A stretch of DNA of 64,000 nt from Bacillota bacterium (GTDB taxonomy: Bacteria; Bacillota; Clostridia; Acetivibrionales; DTU013), in NCBI GenBank assembly GCA_023409735.1, contig JAEYRB010000048.1:39161-103160 (forward strand), in the 5' to 3' direction. Made by a program: the position numbers and the translations under genes. The notes beneath the pieces were generated by a model. The model was not told the DNA's origin. It did no database searches and saw nothing but the letters and a program-made list of their open reading frames with translations. Of this stretch, positions 1 through 8,845 are shown one piece after another; positions within the stretch are counted from its first letter, which is position 1, and each line of letters opens with the position of its first letter.

Positions 1-620
1 ATGGAGCAGGAAAAAGCTCTACTATAAAAATTCTAAGCGGAATACTGACGCCTGACAGCGGAACTGTTTTAGTTGATGGAAGAGTTCCATATAAAAATAG
101 AATTGAACATGTTCAGCAAATTGGTGTTGTATTCGGACAACGCTCGCAGTTGTGGTGGGATGTACCGGTCATTGACTCCTTTGAGCTGCTGAAGGATATT
201 TATTCAATTTCTGATTCCATGTACCAAACAAATTTAGAAGAATTAACAGAATTATTAAACCTTAAGGAATTATTACGATCTCCGACAAGGCAGCTTTCTC
301 TTGGACAGCGTATGCGATGTGAAATAGCAGCATCCTTGCTTCATAGTCCGCACATTCTGTTTCTTGACGAACCGACAATTGGACTTGATGCTGTATCAAA
401 GCTAGCAGTTCGTGATTTTATCCTAAGGCAGAATGAGTACCATAATACAACAGTAATTTTGACAACACATGACATGCAGGATATAGAAGCCCTTACCAAA
501 AGAATCATATTAATAGGAAAGGGAAAGATCCTTATGGACGGAACACTTGAAGATATAAAACAAGGAAACGCCAACATCGATGAAACAGTAGCTGAGCTTT
601 ACCGCTCCTACGATATATAG
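1..620 (+). CDS. ABC-2 type exporter ATP-binding protein (5' partial)
   Basis: The ATPase subunit of an ABC exporter, cut by the window edge. The frame is open from base 3, where translation starts inside the Walker A motif (GAGKSSTIK), so about 30-50 N-terminal residues are missing. Next come a Q-loop (VFGQRSQLWW), a variant signature (LSLGQRMR in place of LSGGQ), a Walker B (ILFLDEPTIGLD) and an H-loop (ILTTHDM). The variant signature and the two following DUF990-like permeases resemble the COG4586/4587/3694 exporter family, whose substrates are mostly unknown. The stop codon lies ten bases before the next start, with a GAGG ribosome binding site between. Family is certain; substrate cannot be read from sequence. 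Confidence 0.93.
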   Translation, partial: GAGKSSTIKILSGILTPDSGTVLVDGRVPYKNRIEHVQQIGVVFGQRSQLWWDVPVIDSFELLKDIYSISDSMYQTNLEELTELLNLKELLRSPTRQLSLGQRMRCEIAASLLHSPHILFLDEPTIGLDAVSKLAVRDFILRQNEYHNTTVILTTHDMQDIEALTKRIILIGKGKILMDGTLEDIKQGNANIDETVAELYRSYDI

Positions 621-630
621 AGGTTGTAAA

Positions 631-1434
631 ATGCGAAAGTATTTATCTTTTTTTAGATTACGTTTTTCCATGGGATTACAGTACAGAGCAGCCGCGTTGG
701 CCGGAGTTGTAACACAATTTGCCTGGGGATTTATGCTGATCATGTTATATAGGGCATTTTATGAATCGGATTCATCCTCTTTTCCAATGACATTTTCCGC
801 TACCGTGTCCTATATATGGCTGCAACAGGCCTTTTTAGCTTTCTTTGCCGTATGGATGATGGAAAATGAGGTTTTTGATTCTATTGTAAATGGAAATATT
901 GCATATGAATTATGCAGACCTATAAGTATTTATAATATGTGGTTCTCTAGAAGTATTGCAAATAGAGTATCCAGGGCAGTTCTCAGGTGCCTTCCAATAT
1001 TGTTCGTTGCTGCTTTTCTTCCTGAACCGTTTGGATTGATGAGACCGGCGAGCTTATTACATTTTTTGATCTTCGTTATATCATTATTGCTGGGATTAGC
1101 GGTAACAGTTGCATTTTGTTTGATAGTTTATGCTTTGACCTTCTTTACAATATCCCCTCAGGGTCTTCGGATGCTTTTTACATCGGCAGTTGAATTCTTT
1201 GCAGGCGGTGTTATTCCTTTGCCATTTTTCCCGGCGAAGGTTCAAGCAGTAATGGAGCTTTTACCCTTTGCAGCTATGCAGAATGTGGCGCTGCGGATCT
1301 ACAGCGGCAGTATGACAGATACTGAAATGTTAAAGTCATTAGTACTTCAGTTATTCTGGCTAATAGTGCTTACCGTGGCAGGCAAGCAGCTTTGCGGTAT
1401 AGCAGAAAAACGAGTCTGCGTACAGGGAGGGTGA
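631..1434 (+). CDS. ABC-2 type exporter permease (DUF990/COG4587-like)
   Basis: An integral membrane protein of 267 residues with about six hydrophobic segments (around residues 20-40, 55-75, 100-120, 140-175, 190-210 and 235-255). The stretch with MENEVFDSIVNGNIAYELCRPIS is typical of ABC2_membrane_6 permeases, where the first cytoplasmic loop carries a G-x-I/F-D-x-x-L/Y-x-R-P pattern. It would form one half of the channel driven by the preceding ATPase. It starts ten bases after that gene and ends four bases before the second permease, so the three form one operon. Confident on family, not on substrate. Confidence 0.9.
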   Translation: MRKYLSFFRLRFSMGLQYRAAALAGVVTQFAWGFMLIMLYRAFYESDSSSFPMTFSATVSYIWLQQAFLAFFAVWMMENEVFDSIVNGNIAYELCRPISIYNMWFSRSIANRVSRAVLRCLPILFVAAFLPEPFGLMRPASLLHFLIFVISLLLGLAVTVAFCLIVYALTFFTISPQGLRMLFTSAVEFFAGGVIPLPFFPAKVQAVMELLPFAAMQNVALRIYSGSMTDTEMLKSLVLQLFWLIVLTVAGKQLCGIAEKRVCVQGG

Positions 1435-1438
1435 GCAA

Positions 1439-2239
1439 ATGCATTTGAATATAAAAAAATCCGTGAAATTATATATGCACTATGTATCGATCAACGTAAG
1501 ATGTATGATGCAGTACAAAACCTCATTCTTTTTGTCTGTTGCTGGGCAATTCCTTGTCACATTTAATGTGTTCCTGGGTGTATTTTTTATGTTCCAGAGA
1601 TTTTCCAGTGTAAAGGATTTTACCTACAGTGAGGTTTTGCTATGCTTTTCAATTATACTTATGGAATTTTCTCTTGCAGAAATGTATGCAAGAGGCTTTG
1701 ATGTGTTTCCATCGATGGTAAGAGGAGGGCATTTCGACCAGGTACTAGTTAGGCCGCAAAATGAGATATTGCAGGTGCTTGGAAGTAAATTTGAATTAAC
1801 CAGGGTCGGAAGGATGCTTCAGGCTATCGTCATGTTCGTATACGGAATTGCTAATAGTGATGTATCATGGAGCTTCCCAAAGGTAATGACCGTTATATTC
1901 ATGCTTATCGGCGGCACCGCTGTGTTTTCCGGCTTATTCCTGATATATGCAGCATTATGCTTTTTTACATTGGATGGATTAGAATTTATGAATGTATTTA
2001 CTGATGGTGCAAGAGAGTTTGGAAATTACCCGATCGGAATTTATGGGAAAAAGATGCTGCTCTTTACAACCTTTGTTATTCCTTACTCGCTGGTACAGTA
2101 TTATCCCTTACTTTATATACTGGATAGAAGAAGCAGCATAGGTTATGTGTTTTTACCATTACTAGCGCTACTTTTCTTGATTCCCAGTTATCTATTATGG
2201 AGATTTGGTGTAAGACACTATAAATCCAGCGGCTCATGA
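1439..2239 (+). CDS. ABC-2 type exporter permease (COG3694-like)
   Basis: The second membrane subunit, 266 residues, with about six hydrophobic segments. It carries the family loop motif in the form MVRGGHFDQVLVRPQNEILQ, near residues 90-110, which parallels the GNIAYELCRP loop of its partner. The two permeases probably make a heterodimer. The start ATG follows a strong GGGAGG ribosome binding site inside the end of the previous gene. C-terminal residues are basic (WRFGVRHYKSSGS), as expected for a cytoplasmic end. Confidence 0.9.
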   Translation: MHLNIKKSVKLYMHYVSINVRCMMQYKTSFFLSVAGQFLVTFNVFLGVFFMFQRFSSVKDFTYSEVLLCFSIILMEFSLAEMYARGFDVFPSMVRGGHFDQVLVRPQNEILQVLGSKFELTRVGRMLQAIVMFVYGIANSDVSWSFPKVMTVIFMLIGGTAVFSGLFLIYAALCFFTLDGLEFMNVFTDGAREFGNYPIGIYGKKMLLFTTFVIPYSLVQYYPLLYILDRRSSIGYVFLPLLALLFLIPSYLLWRFGVRHYKSSGS

Positions 2240-2262
2240 GGCGCTGATTGGAGAGAACAATT

Positions 2263-2952
2263 ATGGAATATAGTCAGGTTCAAAAACTCGCCAAAGATAC
2301 AATTGAATATATTAAGCTGGTAATTAAGCCAGGGATGAATCTAATATGTGTAAGAAAAATGTGTGAAGAAAAGCTGATAGAATTTGGAGCAGATTCATCT
2401 TGGTATTGGGACATTGGTGCGTTTGTATTCTCGGGAGATGAAACAACAATTTCTGTATCTGGAGCAGAGTATTCGACTTCAAATAGAATTATCGAAGCAA
2501 ATGATATTGTAACAATAGACTTAAGTCCGCAAAAAGATAATATATGGGGCGATTATGCCAGAACTATAATTATTGAAAATGGAACTGTTGTAAATGAAAT
2601 TGAGAAAATAGAAAATAATGAATGGAAAAACGGGTTAATGACTGAAGAATTGCTCCATAAAGAGCTATTTCGATATGTTACGCAATACACTACTTTTGAA
2701 GAGCTTTATTATTACATGAATGAATTTATAGTGCAGCATGGCTTTATAAACTTAGACTTTATGGGTAATTTAGGGCATTCAATTGAAAAGCAAAAGAGTG
2801 ACAGATTATATATTGAAAAGGGAAACAAAAGAAAATTATGTGATGTAGGACTTTTTACGTTTGAGCCGCATATTAGCATCAAAGGCACAAAATATGGTTA
2901 TAAGAAAGAAAATATTTATTATTTTAATGAGGGCAAGTTGGTTGAATTGTAA
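2263..2952 (+). CDS. M24 family metallopeptidase (Xaa-Pro aminopeptidase/methionine aminopeptidase fold)
   Basis: A small single-domain 'pita-bread' peptidase of 229 residues. The five expected metal ligands are visible: Asp in TIDLSPQ, Asp in WGDYARTI, His in GNLGHSIEK, Glu in FTFEPHI and a final Glu in YKKENIYYF. It lacks the N-terminal creatinase-like domain of full Xaa-Pro aminopeptidases. The ATG at 2263 is chosen because GGAGAG lies seven bases upstream; an in-frame TTG at 2248 has no such site. The gap to the ABC permease is only 23 bases, so it is probably co-transcribed, but no functional link is evident. Base composition is more AT-rich than the permeases. Confidence 0.85.
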   Translation: MEYSQVQKLAKDTIEYIKLVIKPGMNLICVRKMCEEKLIEFGADSSWYWDIGAFVFSGDETTISVSGAEYSTSNRIIEANDIVTIDLSPQKDNIWGDYARTIIIENGTVVNEIEKIENNEWKNGLMTEELLHKELFRYVTQYTTFEELYYYMNEFIVQHGFINLDFMGNLGHSIEKQKSDRLYIEKGNKRKLCDVGLFTFEPHISIKGTKYGYKKENIYYFNEGKLVEL

Positions 2953-3013
2953 TGAGATAATTTAGCAATAGCAATTAACATATATACTAAAATAATGTTT
3001 TTTTGAGGTAGCT

Positions 3014-3447
3014 ATGATAAGAGAAATTGTAAATAGTGATTTTGAGGGACTAATGAAGCTATATATGCAGCTGCATGATAACCCCTTTCCGGAAAAAAGC
3101 GAAGAACTTATGGTATTATGGGATAGGATACTGGTGGATAAGGATCACCATATTATTGTAGCAGAGGAAGATGGCAAAATCGTTTCATCCTGCGTATGTG
3201 TCATTATTCCTAATCTTACGCATAATCAGCAGCCCTATGCCTTAATTGAAAATGTTATTACTGATGAAGCATATCGTAAAAAAGGTTTAGCATCTGCCTG
3301 CTTAAACTATGCAAAGGAAGTTGCCATAAAGGAAAATTGTTATAAGCTAATGCTGCTTACGGATCAAAAAGTGAAAGTACACTAAAATTCTATGAGCAAG
3401 CCGGTTACAACATGAATGATAAAACAGCCTTTATACAATGGATATAG
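3014..3447 (+). pseudogene. GNAT N-acetyltransferase with a single-base frameshift
   Basis: The first frame encodes 123 residues of a GNAT domain: beta strands, the acetyl-CoA loop (VITDEAYRKKGLASACLN) and the next strand YKLMLLT. It then stops early at 3385. From 3361 the next frame continues the family pattern exactly (GSKSESTLKFYEQAGY, then NMNDKTAFIQWI and a stop at 3445-3447), which is the usual GNAT C-terminus. One base is missing near 3360. Restoring it would give a normal protein of about 144 residues. This is either a recent inactivation or a sequencing error. The start ATG follows GAGGTAGCT. Confidence 0.88.
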
Positions 3448-3463
3448 AAAGGAGTGTGTTCAA

Positions 3464-4408
3464 ATGCTTATTATTGATGCCCATTGTGACACTGCTTCTG
3501 TACTTCTTGATAATAAAGAAAATTTTTATGAAAATGAAAAAAGCCATATATGCCTCAAAAAGCTCTCATCATCTGATGAAGATGTAAGATTGCAGTTTTT
3601 TGCTGCCTTTGCTGATCTGGATATATATCGTGGAAACGAGCTGGCACGAGTTCTTTCCATAATAGACTATGTCTATGAGGCCGAACGAAGATACAGCGAT
3701 AAGTTTAAAATATGTCTTAATGCTCAGGAAATAGATAAAGCAATATGCAATCGGAAAATAGCTGCACTTCTGTCTGTTGAAGGGGGAGAGGCCCTTTGTG
3801 GACAGCTCTCAATACTAAGACAGCTCTACAGGCTTGGTGTAAGGAGCATGCTTCTTACCTGGAATTATCGCAATCTTCTTGCGGATGGAGCAGGTGAGAA
3901 GAATGGCAAGGGTGTATCAGAATTCGGAAGACAGGTCGTATGTGAAATGAACAGGCTTGGCATGCTTGTCGATGTATCGCACCTCTGCCAGGCAAGCTTC
4001 TATGATGTACTGGATACTTCAGCTTCTCCTGTAATAGCGTCTCACTCAAATTCCAAGGCTATTTGTGATAACATAAGAAATCTTGATGATAAGCAGCTTG
4101 AAGCACTAAAAAGAAATGGAGGGGTTGTGGGTGTAAACCTTTATCCCTATTTCATAAACAATACACAGAAAGCAACAATAGATGATGTAGTTAGGCATAT
4201 TGAGCATATATGTTCAATAACAGGAGATGAGGATATCGGCCTTGGAGCAGATTTTGACGGCATAGAATGTACACCTGATGGTCTGGAAGGACCACACAAG
4301 CTACAAAAGCTGTTTGACAGACTATTGCAGCTCAACTACAGCGAGACCTTCCTTGAAAAATTTGCAGGACTAAATTTTATGAGAGTAATTAAGCTGGTTT
4401 TAAAATGA
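3464..4408 (+). CDS. Membrane dipeptidase, M19 (renal dipeptidase) family
   Basis: A zinc dipeptidase of 314 residues that hydrolyses Xaa-Xaa dipeptides, often with a D-residue at the C-terminal side. Metal-site motifs are present: HCD in IIDAHCDTA near the N-terminus, the bridging Glu in LLSVEGGEAL, His in LVDVSHL, His in VIASHSNSKA, and Asp in GLGADFDG. There is no signal peptide, so it is cytoplasmic. The ATG at 3464 follows AAAGGAG nine bases upstream; an upstream in-frame ATG at 3416 lies in the tail of the broken GNAT gene and has no ribosome site. In clostridia such enzymes recycle peptides or cell-wall dipeptides. Confidence 0.92.
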   Translation: MLIIDAHCDTASVLLDNKENFYENEKSHICLKKLSSSDEDVRLQFFAAFADLDIYRGNELARVLSIIDYVYEAERRYSDKFKICLNAQEIDKAICNRKIAALLSVEGGEALCGQLSILRQLYRLGVRSMLLTWNYRNLLADGAGEKNGKGVSEFGRQVVCEMNRLGMLVDVSHLCQASFYDVLDTSASPVIASHSNSKAICDNIRNLDDKQLEALKRNGGVVGVNLYPYFINNTQKATIDDVVRHIEHICSITGDEDIGLGADFDGIECTPDGLEGPHKLQKLFDRLLQLNYSETFLEKFAGLNFMRVIKLVLK

Positions 4409-4602
4409 GAAAGCATGACAATTGCAAAGAATTTCTTATTATTTAGAGGAATAAGGTTAGAAGTATACTGTATTGAAACAGATTAGCTGGATTATCAGAT
4501 TTTTTATATGTTGGCACAATGAATTTTCGTATTTAAAAAAATGCAAACTGGGCATATTTATTTTGATTTCAAAATAGTTTATGAAATTTTAGTACTTTCG
4601 AC

Positions 4603-4631
4603 TTGCAAATTACATATAAATATATTACAAT
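4603..4631 (+). promoter_or_regulatory. Probable vegetative promoter of the aminotransferase gene
   Basis: A -35 box TTGCAA (4603-4608) and a -10 box TACAAT (4626-4631) are separated by exactly 17 bases. They lie about 35 bases upstream of the start codon. Confidence 0.6.
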
Positions 4632-4665
4632 AACAACATTGTATTTATTTATTGGGGGTACTTAA

Positions 4666-5952
4666 ATGACGGAATTTGCAAGGCTTAATAGAGAAAGTTT
4701 GAATGAAACGCTTGAAAAACTAAATGAAAGTTATGAAGATTATAAATCCAGAAGATTAAAATTAGATATGACAAGAGGACGCCCGTGTGAAGAGCAGCTT
4801 GCATTATCAATGAAAATGCTTGATTATCCATGCTCTGAAGATGACTGTAAAACAGCTGCCGGAGTAGATACAAGAAATTATGGTATTATTGATGGTATCC
4901 CTGAAGCAAAGGAGCTTTTTGCCAAAATGCTTGAGGTAAGTCCCTCTGAGGTTATATTGGGCGGCAATTCAAGCCTCAGCATGATGTATGATACTATTTC
5001 TCGTGCTATGCTATTAGGCGTATATGGAAGTCCTGAACCTTGGGTAAGGCTGCCTAAGGTAAAATTCCTATGTCCCAGCCCAGGATATGACAGACATTTT
5101 GCGATTACAGAACTGTTTGGCATTGAGATGATAACAGTTGAAATGAAAAATGACGGACCGGATATGGATGCAGTTGAAAGGCTTGCAGCTGAAGACCCTG
5201 CAATTAAAGGTATATGGTGCACACCGAAATATAGTAATCCTGACGGTATTACATATTCGGATGAGGTTGTTGACAGATTAGCAGGTATGAAGACTGCCGC
5301 GCCTGATTTCAGAATTTTCTGGGATAATGCATATGTTGTTCATCACTTAACAGATGAACCGGATAAGCTTAAAAATATCATGGAAGCATGTAAGGCTGCC
5401 GGAAACGCAGACAGAGTGTTCATTTTTGCATCGACATCAAAAATAACCTTCCCAGGATCAGGTATTGCAATGATGGCTGCAAGTGAAAATAATGTTAAGG
5501 TAATTAAGAAACAGCTTGGAATAAAAACAATTGGGCCTGATAAGCTTAATCAATTAAGGCATGTAAAATTCCTTAAGGATATACAAGGTATCGAAGCTCA
5601 GATGAAAAAACATGCAGTAATAATAAAGCCCAAATTTGATGTTGTACTCAATATTCTTGATAAAGAGCTGTCGGGGAAAAACATAAGCTCATGGAATAAG
5701 CCTAATGGAGGATATTTTATAAGCTTTAATACTATGCCGGGATGTGCCTCAAAGGTCGTTGCAATGTGCGCTGACGCAGGTGTGGCATTTACACCGGCCG
5801 GGGCAACCTTCCCATATGGAAAAGACCCACATGACAAGAATATTAGGATCGCACCAACTATTCCCACAATGGATGAACTTGAAACCGCAATAAATCTGCT
5901 TTGTATATGCGTTCAAATAATATCGATAAGAAAGCTGCTTGGAGAGTTTTAG
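4666..5952 (+). CDS. Aminotransferase class I/II (aspartate aminotransferase subgroup Ic, Aminotran_MocR family)
   Basis: A PLP-dependent aminotransferase of 428 residues. The N-terminal LKLDMTRGRP motif, the substrate loop DTRNYGIIDG, the PLP-contacting Asp in WDNAYVVHHL, and the Schiff-base lysine in FASTSKITFPGSG identify the subgroup first annotated as alanine-glyoxylate or MocR-like and later assigned aspartate aminotransferase activity. The C-terminus (RIAPTIPTMDELETAI) is complete. The ribosome site GGGGGTAC precedes the ATG. It stands alone between its own promoter and the purB leader. The exact amino-donor preference is inferred from family knowledge only. Confidence 0.9.
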   Translation: MTEFARLNRESLNETLEKLNESYEDYKSRRLKLDMTRGRPCEEQLALSMKMLDYPCSEDDCKTAAGVDTRNYGIIDGIPEAKELFAKMLEVSPSEVILGGNSSLSMMYDTISRAMLLGVYGSPEPWVRLPKVKFLCPSPGYDRHFAITELFGIEMITVEMKNDGPDMDAVERLAAEDPAIKGIWCTPKYSNPDGITYSDEVVDRLAGMKTAAPDFRIFWDNAYVVHHLTDEPDKLKNIMEACKAAGNADRVFIFASTSKITFPGSGIAMMAASENNVKVIKKQLGIKTIGPDKLNQLRHVKFLKDIQGIEAQMKKHAVIIKPKFDVVLNILDKELSGKNISSWNKPNGGYFISFNTMPGCASKVVAMCADAGVAFTPAGATFPYGKDPHDKNIRIAPTIPTMDELETAINLLCICVQIISIRKLLGEF

Positions 5953-6133
5953 CAGTATATTAATTAGTTTATAAGGAAACCATTTTTACAGGCCTTTTTG
6001 TAAGATATATTGTAGAATACAGTACAAAGCAAAACTTATAACTGAGTTGTTTAAGAAGTAAGCAGTTACACATTGGTGCCTATAAAGTGTGATAATATGA
6101 GCTATTGCACAATGATGAAGCCGAAGGTATAGC

Positions 6134-6162
6134 TTGATTTATATTCATTTAAATAATATAAT
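6134..6162 (+). promoter_or_regulatory. Probable purB promoter
   Basis: TTGATT (6134-6139) and TATAAT (6157-6162) are separated by 17 bases. A start near 6170 would give a leader of about 155 nucleotides before purB. Confidence 0.65.
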
Positions 6163-6169
6163 TTTTAAA

Positions 6170-6325
6170 GAGATTAAATTAAATTAAGGAAACAATTTAG
6201 CTTAATCTTATATCCTTAAAGTATACGGCGAGATTCAATAATCTCGCACTTTTATTGCCTGAATGGGCTACAGTAAAAAGGCGAGGGAGGCTCGATGCCC
6301 CCGGCACTTTTTTGGGGAGGTAGAC
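6170..6325 (+). other. Structured purB 5' leader, possible attenuator
   Basis: The leader contains a perfect 8-bp hairpin with a four-base loop (GCGAGATT, 6228-6235, with AATCTCGC, 6240-6247) followed by ACTTTTATT, which resembles a weak intrinsic terminator. Further down are a small CGAG/CTCG hairpin (6282-6294) and a CCCC run (6298-6301) able to pair with the GGGG of the purB ribosome binding site (6314-6317). Together these suggest control of termination and ribosome access. The sequence does not match the purine, ZTP (pfl), guanidine or PRPP riboswitch consensuses as I know them. Confidence 0.4.
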
Positions 6326-7756
6326 ATGTCGAGAAATACCTATGAAAGTCCACTTAATACACGTTATGCCAGTTCTGAAATGCAGGAGCTGTTTTCTCCT
6401 GATACCAAGTTCAAGACATGGCGCAGGCTTTGGATTGCTCTTGCAGAAGCAGAGAAGGAGCTTGGCTTAAATATTGATGATGAACAAATAGAGGAATTAA
6501 AAAAATATAAGGATGACGTTAATTATGATGTAGCTGAGCGTGAGGAGAAGATAGTACGTCATGATGTAATGGCACATGTTCATGCATATGGCGAGCAATG
6601 CCATAAGGCCAAGGGTATCATCCACCTTGGAGCTACCTCATGTTATGTTGGAGATAACACAGATATTATAATTATGCATGATGCACTGGAGCTATTAAGA
6701 CAAAAGCTGGCATCAGCAATATCAAAGCTCTCCGATTTTGCAATGGAATACAGGAGTATGCCAACGTTAGGATATACCCATTATCAGCCGGCACAAATGG
6801 TGACAGTAGGTAAAAGAGCTGCATTATGGATCCAGGATCTTCTGATAGACCTTGAAGATCTGGAGCATGTTTTGTTTTCAATGAAGCTTTTAGGCAGCAA
6901 GGGTACGACAGGTACGCAGGCTAGCTTTATGAGTCTTTTTGATAATGACAGCGACAAGGTTAAAAAGCTGGATAAAATAATTGCTGCAAAAATGGGGTAT
7001 CAAAGCGTCTACCCGGTTTCAGGTCAGACATATACAAGGAAGCAGGATAGCAGAGTTCTTAATGTACTTTCGGGAATAGCACAAAGTGCAAGTAAATTTG
7101 CCACTGATATAAGGCTTCTTCAGAGTATGAAGGAAATAGAGGAGCCATTTGAGAAAACGCAGATAGGTTCATCAGCAATGGCATATAAGAGAAATCCTAT
7201 GCGTTGTGAAAGGATATGCTCTCTTGCTAGGTATGTCATAGTAGATACATTAAATCCCGCTATAACTGCATCAACACAATGGTTCGAAAGGACACTGGAT
7301 GACTCCGCAAATAAGAGGATAAGCGTCCCGGAAGCATTCCTTGCAGTTGATGCTATACTTAATATTTATATTAATGTAGTCAGCGGCCTCGTAGTTTATC
7401 CTAAGGTAATTGAAAAGCACATACAGCAAGAGCTTCCTTTCATGGCCACCGAGAACATAATGATGGAGGCTGTAAAGAAGGGTGGAGACAGGCAGGAGCT
7501 TCATGAAAGGATACGAGTTCATTCCATGGAGGCAGGAAAACAGGTCAAGCAATTCGGCCTTCAAAATGATCTGGTGAAGAGGATTGCTGCAGATAGCATG
7601 TTCGGACTAAGCGAGGAAGAAATTCTGGATGTAATGGAGCCATCAAATTATATCGGACGTTCACCTGAGCAGGTAGTTGAATTCATTGAAAATGATGTAA
7701 AGCCGAAGCTTGCAGGTATTAATACATCAAATATCAATATTCAGCTTAAGGTGTAA
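6326..7756 (+). CDS. purB: Adenylosuccinate lyase
   Basis: Catalyses the SAICAR-to-AICAR and adenylosuccinate-to-AMP fumarate eliminations of purine synthesis. It is a 476-residue member of the fumarase/aspartase superfamily. The three conserved regions are visible: IHLGATSCYVGDNTD, TLGYTHYQPAQMVTVGKR, and the signature loop QIGSSAMAYKRNPM with the catalytic Ser. It is in the longer PurB class, closer to the animal-type enzyme than to the 430-residue B. subtilis form. The ATG at 6326 follows GGGGAGGT; the frame extends upstream to an ATG at 6263, but that extension lies in the structured leader and lacks a ribosome site. No other purine gene is adjacent. Confidence 0.96.
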   Translation: MSRNTYESPLNTRYASSEMQELFSPDTKFKTWRRLWIALAEAEKELGLNIDDEQIEELKKYKDDVNYDVAEREEKIVRHDVMAHVHAYGEQCHKAKGIIHLGATSCYVGDNTDIIIMHDALELLRQKLASAISKLSDFAMEYRSMPTLGYTHYQPAQMVTVGKRAALWIQDLLIDLEDLEHVLFSMKLLGSKGTTGTQASFMSLFDNDSDKVKKLDKIIAAKMGYQSVYPVSGQTYTRKQDSRVLNVLSGIAQSASKFATDIRLLQSMKEIEEPFEKTQIGSSAMAYKRNPMRCERICSLARYVIVDTLNPAITASTQWFERTLDDSANKRISVPEAFLAVDAILNIYINVVSGLVVYPKVIEKHIQQELPFMATENIMMEAVKKGGDRQELHERIRVHSMEAGKQVKQFGLQNDLVKRIAADSMFGLSEEEILDVMEPSNYIGRSPEQVVEFIENDVKPKLAGINTSNINIQLKV

Positions 7757-8075
7757 AAGTGCAAAAATCAGCTTTTGAATAAAATATCCACGAAGCTGAA
7801 TAACCTTAACGGTATTAGTACATTAACCTTAAGCTAAATGCATACACCATGCAAACTATAAATTTAAGAATTACAATTTATTTAAGGGTTTTGTTTGGAC
7901 TTTTGAACTAACGCAAAATAATTATAAACGAATAAGGTTGAAGATCATAATTTCAGATTTTCACCTTATTTTTTTGGCGCTCTATTTATATTGGCCTTAT
8001 ATTTATAATGGAGGCTACATTATTTTTACTATTGCATATGCAATAAATAGTAATTTTCAGGAGGCAGTAAACATA
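7757..8075. other. AT-rich intergenic stretch
   Basis: No gene or clear terminator is visible. An in-frame extension of the next gene upstream to 7938 is open, but its sequence is hydrophobic and AT-driven and there is no ribosome site. Two short similar segments (near 7800 and 7825) share an AACCTTAA core that resembles the repeats at 51.4 kb. Confidence 0.4.
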
Positions 8076-8600
8076 ATGAGAATTGAAACAGACCGATTGG
8101 CCTTAAGAGAAATGACTATGGATGACTTTAATGCTTTATTTATTGTTTTAGGTGACTCAGACATTATGACGCACTATCCATATACATTTGATGAAAACAG
8201 AGTTCGTGGGTGGATTGAGAAAAATATTGAACGTTACAAAATATTCGGTTTCGGACTTTGGGCAGTCGTGTTAAAAGAAACAGGAGAGATGATTGGCGAT
8301 TGCGGACTTACTATGCAGCTTATAAGAGGACAGATTAAACCGGAAATAGGCTACCATATTCGAAGGGACTGTCAGAGAAAAGGGTATGGAAGTGAGGCTG
8401 CAAAAGCGGTCAGAGACTGGGCTTTCAATAATACTCCATTTAATATCATTTATTCATACATGAAATTCACTAACGTGGGGTCCTATTTAACTGCAGCTGC
8501 AAATGGTATGCACCAGGTTGATGAGTTTCCTGATGAATTGAATGAAATAACAAAAGTCTATGCAATTACAAGAGATGAATGGGAAATGCTTGATAGATAA
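8076..8600 (+). CDS. GNAT family N-acetyltransferase (RimJ/RimL-like)
   Basis: A 174-residue acetyltransferase. It opens with MRIETDRLALREMTMDDF, the signature of the RimJ/RimL/Acetyltransf_3 subgroup. The acetyl-CoA loop is CQRKGYGSEAAKAVRDWAF, followed by a strand and a MKFTNVGSYLTAAANGM segment equivalent to the usual N-x-x-S motif. The start at 8076 is supported by CAGGAGG about eleven bases upstream. The acceptor substrate is unknown; family members acetylate ribosomal proteins, antibiotics or small amines. Confidence 0.88.
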   Translation: MRIETDRLALREMTMDDFNALFIVLGDSDIMTHYPYTFDENRVRGWIEKNIERYKIFGFGLWAVVLKETGEMIGDCGLTMQLIRGQIKPEIGYHIRRDCQRKGYGSEAAKAVRDWAFNNTPFNIIYSYMKFTNVGSYLTAAANGMHQVDEFPDELNEITKVYAITRDEWEMLDR

Positions 8601-8764
8601 ATTCCTTTTTAACGAGTAAACTATATAGTTACTTTTTAATCTACTAGCACTTTGGCTGACAAGATTTCTTTTATTACGGCAACATGTGATTACTTATTTG
8701 TAAATTTCAGGTATCCACTGTCGAAATGTAAAAGAAATATGTCTAAAATAATGGCAATTTACTG

Positions 8765-8793
8765 TTGAAATATCACTATTGATAATATAGAAT
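8765..8793 (+). promoter_or_regulatory. Probable promoter of the GntR regulator gene
   Basis: TTGAAA (8765-8770) and TAGAAT (8788-8793) with 17-base spacing, about 50 bases before the TTG start. Confidence 0.55.
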
Positions 8794-8845
8794 TAGTAAA
8801 GATGTTATTATGTGTTGAAATGCTTACTTATCGGAGGTATTAATC

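Noticed and set aside
6263..6325. Upstream in-frame start of purB
   Set aside because: The 21-residue extension lies in the structured leader, has no ribosome site and does not look like the conserved N-terminus.
6170..6325. purB leader as a ZTP (pfl), purine or guanidine riboswitch
   Set aside because: The conserved cores of these classes are not present; only hairpins and a covered ribosome site are seen.
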